From NCBI RefSeq assembly GCF_001280085.1, contig NZ_LGED01000194.1:129627-193626 (forward strand): a stretch of DNA of 64,000 bases. Direction: 5' to 3'. The notes below the pieces were generated by a model, which saw nothing but the letters and a program-made list of their open reading frames with translations, did not search any database and had not been told where the DNA came from. The position numbers and the translations under genes are program-made. Below, piece after piece: positions 60,239 to 64,000 of this stretch. Origin of the DNA: Saccharothrix sp. NRRL B-16348. GTDB taxonomy: Bacteria; Actinomycetota; Actinomycetes; Mycobacteriales; Pseudonocardiaceae. Each line of letters opens with the position of its first letter. Positions within the stretch are counted from its first letter, which is position 1.

Positions 60239-60939
60239 TCGTGGTGACGGGCGGCAGCCGGGGCATCGGCGCGGCCGTGGTGCGGCGGGTGGCCGCCGAC
60301 GGGCACCGGGTGGTGATCGGCTACCGGGCCGCCGCGGCGGAGGCGGAGGCGCTGGCGCGCGAGGTGGGCGGCGTCGCGGTGCGGGCGGAGGTGTCCGACG
60401 AGGCGGACGTCGACGCCCTGTTCGACGCCGCCGCGGCGCTGGGGCAGGTGACGGGGGTGGTGATCAACGCCGGGATCACCAGCCCGGTCGGCCCGCTGGC
60501 GGAGACGCGGACCGAGGACCTGCGCCGGGTGGTCGACGTCAACGTGGTGGGGGCGTTGCTGTGCGCGCGGCGGGCGGCGCGGGACCTGGTGGCGGGCGGG
60601 TCGATCGTGTCGGTGTCGTCGGCGGCGGCCACGACCGGGTCACCCGGCGAGTACGTGCACTACGCGGCGAGCAAGGCCGCGGTCGACGCCATGACGGTGG
60701 GGTTGGCCAAGGAGCTGGGCCCGCGGGGGATCCGGGTGAACGCGGTCGCGGCGGGCACGGTCCGCACGGCGATCCACGAGCTGTCCGGGGTGCCCGACCG
60801 GCCCGACCGGGTGGCGTCGGCGATCCCGCTGGGCCGGCCCGGCGAGCCGGCGGAGATCGCGGAGGCGGTGGCGTGGCTGTTGGGCGACGCGGCGTCGTTC
60901 ACGACCGGCGCGGTGCTGCGGGTCGCCGGAGGGCTGTGA
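60226..60939 (+). CDS. SDR-family oxidoreductase (FabG-like)
   Basis: 237 aa. NAD(P) motif VTGGSRGIGAAVVRRV, NAGIT, catalytic SVSSAAATT and YAASK (Tyr and Lys present), closing SFTTGAVLRVAGGL. Classical FabG-like ketoreductase. Starts inside the hydrolase gene, overlap of 13 nt, so co-translated with it. Confidence 0.9.
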   Translation: MAGLIVVTGGSRGIGAAVVRRVAADGHRVVIGYRAAAAEAEALAREVGGVAVRAEVSDEADVDALFDAAAALGQVTGVVINAGITSPVGPLAETRTEDLRRVVDVNVVGALLCARRAARDLVAGGSIVSVSSAAATTGSPGEYVHYAASKAAVDAMTVGLAKELGPRGIRVNAVAAGTVRTAIHELSGVPDRPDRVASAIPLGRPGEPAEIAEAVAWLLGDAASFTTGAVLRVAGGL

Positions 60940-60987
60940 GCCCCGGGCGTGTGCCCGAGGCAGGGCGAGCGTGACGAGCGTCGGTAC

Positions 60988-60993
60988 TACTGT
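60988..60993 (+). promoter_or_regulatory. Putative -10 box, leaderless methyltransferase
   Basis: TACTGT, 6 nt before the GTG at 61000. Confidence 0.5.
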
Positions 60994-60999
60994 CGCGGC

Positions 61000-61605
61000 G
61001 TGGAGGACTTCGTCCGCTCGGTCACGAGCGCGCGACCGGTGCCGTTGACGCCCGACATCGTGCTGCGCACGGCGGACGACGTGATCGCGCTGTGGGAGCG
61101 CACCGGCTCGCCGGAACCGCCGTTCTGGGCGTTCCCGTGGGCGGGCGGCCAGGCGCTGGCCCGGCACGTGCTCGACCACCCCGAACTCGTCGCGGGCCGC
61201 CGGGTGCTGGACCTGGCGTCGGGCTCCGGCCTGGTCGCGGTCGCGGCGGCCCGCGCGGGCGGCCGGGTCACGGCCAACGACATCGACCCCGTCGCGGTGG
61301 CGGCGATCGGGCTCAACGCCCGCGCCAACGACGTGACCGTGACGATCACGCCCGGCGACCTGCTCGACACCGAACCCGACACCGACGTGCTGCTGGCCGG
61401 CGACGTGTTCTACGACCGGGACATGGCCGCCCGGGTGGAGCCGTTCCTGCTCGCCGCGCACCGCCGCGGCGCCCTGGTGCTGGTCGGCGACCCGCAGCGG
61501 TCCTTCATGCCTGCGGGCTGGACGCGGGTCGACGCCTTCCCGGTGCCGGTTCCCCGGAACCTGGAAGGCGTCACGGTCAGGACGACCACCGTCTGGCGGC
61601 CCTGA
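61000..61605 (+). CDS. Class I SAM-dependent methyltransferase (METTL20/ETFB-lysine-like)
   Basis: 201 aa. Starts FVRSVTSARPVPLTPDIVLR as in METTL20-type and NNMT-like protein methyltransferases, then motif I VLDLASGSGLVAVAAAR and the acidic NDIDPVAV, and GDVFYD. METTL20 enzymes methylate lysines on electron-transfer flavoprotein beta; bacterial relatives include ribosomal-protein modifiers. Target unknown. Confidence 0.85.
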   Translation: MEDFVRSVTSARPVPLTPDIVLRTADDVIALWERTGSPEPPFWAFPWAGGQALARHVLDHPELVAGRRVLDLASGSGLVAVAAARAGGRVTANDIDPVAVAAIGLNARANDVTVTITPGDLLDTEPDTDVLLAGDVFYDRDMAARVEPFLLAAHRRGALVLVGDPQRSFMPAGWTRVDAFPVPVPRNLEGVTVRTTTVWRP

Positions 61606-61653
61606 ATCCCTGCGGCCCGCCCGCCACCACCGCGTCCACGGGCCGGCGCACCA

Positions 61654-62610
61654 TCAGCTGCCGACGCCCTGACGCGCGAACCGGTCCGTCGCGGCCAGCA
61701 CCGCGTCCGCCATCCCCGGATCCGACAGCGCGTGCGACGCGCGCTGCACCACCACCAGCTCCGCGTCCGGCCACGACCGGGCCAGCTCCCACGCCGTCCA
61801 CAACGGGCCCTGCAGGTCCAGCCGACCGTGCACCAGGATCGCCGGGATGCCGTGCAACCGCTCCACGTCCCGCAGCACCTGCCCGTCCTCCAACCAGACC
61901 TTGTGGCTGAAGTAGTGCGCGCACAGCCGCGCGAACGCCATCCGCCACGCCGGGTCCTCCATCCGCTCCCCCCGCTTGTGGTCGGGCTCCAGCGACACGA
62001 TCGAGGCCTCCCAGTCCGTCCAGTCCGTCGCCGCCTTCTCCCGCACCGCCGGATCCGGGTCGTTGAGCAACGCGTGGTAGGCCGCCACCAGGTCCGTGGC
62101 GCCCTCGCCCGCGCCGTCCCGGAACCTCGACCACTGCTCCGGGAACAGCATGCCCAGCCCGTGGTAGAGCCAGTCCAGCTCGGCGTGCCGGCCCGACGTG
62201 ATCGCGACCAGCACGATGTCCGTCACCCGGTGCGGGAACAACTGCGCGTACCGCAGGCCGAGCGTCGAACCCCACGACCCGCCGAACACCATCCACCGCT
62301 CGATGCCCAGGTGCTCGCGCAGCCGCTCGACGTCGGCCACCAGGTGCGCCGTCGTGTTCACCGACAGGTCCGTCGAGTACTCGCTCGCGTGCGGCCGACT
62401 GCGCCCGCTGCCACGCTGGTCCAGCAGCACGATCCGGTAGGCCTCCGGGTCGAACTGCCGCCGCATGCCGGGGGAGCAGCCCGTGCCCGGCCCGCCGTGC
62501 AGGCACACCACCGGCTTGCCCTCCGGGTTGCCGCACACCTCCCAGTACACGAGGTTGCCGTCGCCGACGTCCAACATCCCGTGCTCGTACGGCTCGATCT
62601 CCGGGTACAT
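61654..62610 (-). CDS. pip: Prolyl aminopeptidase (S33)
   Basis: 318 aa alpha/beta hydrolase. Oxyanion/early motif HGGPGTGCSP and DQRGSGRSRPHA are the Pip signatures; nucleophile GGSWGSTL; Asp region HGRLDLQGP and His in ASHALSD. Releases N-terminal proline. ATG with GAGGAGGGG ribosome site. Divergent from a MarR regulator with a palindrome between. Confidence 0.95.
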   Translation of the reverse strand: MYPEIEPYEHGMLDVGDGNLVYWEVCGNPEGKPVVCLHGGPGTGCSPGMRRQFDPEAYRIVLLDQRGSGRSRPHASEYSTDLSVNTTAHLVADVERLREHLGIERWMVFGGSWGSTLGLRYAQLFPHRVTDIVLVAITSGRHAELDWLYHGLGMLFPEQWSRFRDGAGEGATDLVAAYHALLNDPDPAVREKAATDWTDWEASIVSLEPDHKRGERMEDPAWRMAFARLCAHYFSHKVWLEDGQVLRDVERLHGIPAILVHGRLDLQGPLWTAWELARSWPDAELVVVQRASHALSDPGMADAVLAATDRFARQGVGS

Positions 62611-62630
62611 CCACCCCTCCTCACAGATAC

Positions 62631-62647
62631 AACAGCGCTGTTACATT
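62631..62647 (+). promoter_or_regulatory. MarR operator overlapping a leaderless promoter
   Basis: AACAGCGCTGTT (62631-62642) is a perfect 12-bp palindrome, and TACATT (62642-62647) is 6 nt before the MarR GTG. The site lies 21 nt from the pip start, so both genes may be under its control. Confidence 0.7.
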
Positions 62648-62653
62648 AGGGGA

Positions 62654-63121
62654 GTGGACCACGCACCCGCCGGCGAATACCTCGGCACCCGACTCCGCCA
62701 CCTCCTCGACCTCCTCGAAGGCGACGTCGCCCGCGTCTACACCGACCTCGGCCTACCGGACTTCCGCCCCCGCTACACCCCGGTCATCCGCCTCGTCCAC
62801 ACCAGGGGACCGCTGTCCATCCGCGACCTCGCCGACACCATCGGCGTCACCCACTCCGCCGTCAGCCAGACCGTCAACCAGATGCGCCGCGACGGCCTCG
62901 TCGACCTCAAACCCGGCGACGACGCCCGCAGGCGCATCGTCCACCTCACCGACCACGCCCGCGCCCTCCTCCCCACCCTCGACGCCGAGTGGACCGCCAC
63001 CACCGCCGCCGCCCGCGACCTCGACGCCGACCTGCCCTACCCCCTCACCGCCCTCGTCGACGCCACCCTCCGGGCACTGGGGGAGAAGCCCATGCGCGAC
63101 CGCATCCACGACCGGATGTGA
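62654..63121 (+). CDS. MarR-family regulator
   Basis: 155 aa winged helix: SIRDLADTIGVTHSAVSQTVNQMRRDGLVDLKP and the wing DARRRIVHLT. Dimer helices flank. GTG start, leaderless. The palindrome in its promoter suggests autorepression and control of the divergent pip. Codon use in this gene and the next is stiffer (nearly every third base C) than in those to the left. Confidence 0.9.
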   Translation: MDHAPAGEYLGTRLRHLLDLLEGDVARVYTDLGLPDFRPRYTPVIRLVHTRGPLSIRDLADTIGVTHSAVSQTVNQMRRDGLVDLKPGDDARRRIVHLTDHARALLPTLDAEWTATTAAARDLDADLPYPLTALVDATLRALGEKPMRDRIHDRM

Positions 63122-63132
63122 GAATCGCTCGC

Positions 63133-64000
63133 GTGATCATCCGCGCCGCCACCCCCGCCGACCACCACCGCATCGCCCACTTCACCGTCACCGACCCCGT
63201 CGCCCACATCGACGCCGACCGCTACCACCGCGACCACGCCCGCCACCAGTACCGCCCCGAGTGGACCTGGATCGCCGAACACGACGACCACATCGTCGCC
63301 CGCGCCCTCTGGTGGGGCCGCACCGACAGCACCCACCCCCTCGCCCTCGACTGCCTCCACGTCACCACCGGCACCGACGACGACCGCGCCACCCTCGCCA
63401 CCCGCCTCCTCACCGCGGGCCACGACGCACTCGGCCACCGACCCCAATACGTCATCGGCCTCCCCGGAACCTGGCGCGACGACCCCGCCACCACCGCCGC
63501 CGTCACCTGGCGCACCACCGCCGCCCACCACGCCGGCCTCACCGACCACGTCGAACGACTCCAGTACCAGTGGACCCCCGACCACGGCGCCCCCACCCCG
63601 AGCGACCGCCTCACCTTCACCCCCGAACCCGACGACCACGTCATCCTCGACGTCCTGCGCCGCATCGCCGTCGACACCCTCGACCACCACACCCGCCGCG
63701 CCCTCACCACCACCGACCCCACCGACCAGGCCCGCGACACCCTCGCCTTCTACCGCGACTGCCCCGGCGAACGCGACTGGTGGCGCCTCGCCCACACCAC
63801 CGACGGCACCCTCGTCGGCCTCACCATCCCCTCCGCCACCCCGAACAACCGCAACGTCGGCTACCTCGGCGTCCTCCCCGAACACCGCGGCCACGGCCAC
63901 ATCCACGACCTCCTCGCCCACATCACCGCCTTCCACGCCGCCGCCGGAGCCGACCGCGTCACCGCCACCACCGACCTCGCCAACGCACCCATGGCCGCCG
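63133..64000 (+). CDS. GNAT acetyltransferase, 5' part
   Basis: 289 codons visible; it runs off the window with no stop. Two GNAT-like halves: an incomplete first half and a second half with NVGYLGVLPEHRGHGHIHDLLAHI, where the acetyl-CoA loop HRGHGH fits the family. Tandem GNAT proteins acetylate small molecules or antibiotics (mycothiol synthase MshD is one). GTG start 11 nt after the MarR stop. Very C-rich codon use. Confidence 0.85.
   Translation, partial: MIIRAATPADHHRIAHFTVTDPVAHIDADRYHRDHARHQYRPEWTWIAEHDDHIVARALWWGRTDSTHPLALDCLHVTTGTDDDRATLATRLLTAGHDALGHRPQYVIGLPGTWRDDPATTAAVTWRTTAAHHAGLTDHVERLQYQWTPDHGAPTPSDRLTFTPEPDDHVILDVLRRIAVDTLDHHTRRALTTTDPTDQARDTLAFYRDCPGERDWWRLAHTTDGTLVGLTIPSATPNNRNVGYLGVLPEHRGHGHIHDLLAHITAFHAAAGADRVTATTDLANAPMAA

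Overview
The window is high-GC actinobacterial DNA. The strong GC bias, the frequent GTG (and a few TTG) starts, the many start/stop overlaps and the many promoter -10 boxes lying 6-8 bases before a start codon all fit. Families such as DUF3090/SCO1664, DUF3097, WYL, PucR, the HSP18 regulator and CGNR suggest a filamentous actinomycete, probably Pseudonocardiales (Saccharothrix/Actinosynnema/Lentzea-like). That rank is an inference; no rRNA, tRNA, phage integrase or transposase was seen.

Layout. 1-5.6 kb: ordinary accessory metabolism (flavin monooxygenase, AlkZ-like HTH_42 protein, epoxide hydrolase, GNAT, and a WYL regulator divergent from an alpha/beta hydrolase across a perfect operator). 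5.7-15.5 kb: a compact block that looks like a conflict island. A minus-strand set encodes a MoxR/CobS-like AAA+ ATPase with an N-terminal 23-residue repeat array, an unrecognised 286-aa protein, and a cytoplasmic-looking subtilisin fused to a von Willebrand A domain. A KfrA-like hendecad coiled-coil protein runs divergently from it across a perfect 12-bp inverted repeat. A DUF4157 protein whose C-terminus looks like a nucleic-acid/nucleotide deaminase toxin follows. 15.5-18.3 kb: FAD monooxygenase plus TetR, and a second AlkZ-like protein. 18.3-23.5 kb: a four-gene divergent module (TPR protein and caspase-like CHAT protein one way; small cysteine-rich protein and membrane protein the other) sharing a two-way -10 element.

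23.5-28.5 kb: SHMT-like enzyme with PucR regulator, TmrB-like P-loop protein, MarR, and a Thr-tailed lipoprotein with its membrane partner. 28.5-35.9 kb: a peptide-scavenging locus (M55 D-aminopeptidase and M20 peptidase divergent from a complete peptide ABC importer with fused ATPases), comparable to Bacillus dpp. 35.9-40.4 kb: SDR, HxlR and a HAD-APH-acyl-CoA dehydrogenase operon in the same order as the domains of human ACAD10. 40.4-44.9 kb: NmrA pseudogene, DUF6886, Hsp20 with its divergent regulator, and a PQQ-type beta-propeller protein. 44.9-54.2 kb: S66 and S9 peptidases, DUF3090/SCO1664 pair, GNAT, an APH(6)-type kinase broken by one nonsense codon, DUF3097, NfeD-SPFH, DUF6880-like. 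54.2-64 kb: amidase, DUF1707, pentapeptide repeats, CGNR finger, a 58-aa zinc-ribbon ORF overlapping a TetR gene, sucrase-ferredoxin protein, hydrolase/SDR pair, methyltransferase, prolyl aminopeptidase divergent from MarR, and a truncated GNAT.

The best candidates for an undescribed system are the AAA+/286-aa protein/subtilisin-VWA set with its neighbouring DUF4157-deaminase, and the CHAT divergon. Functions for both are inferred from domains and gene order only.
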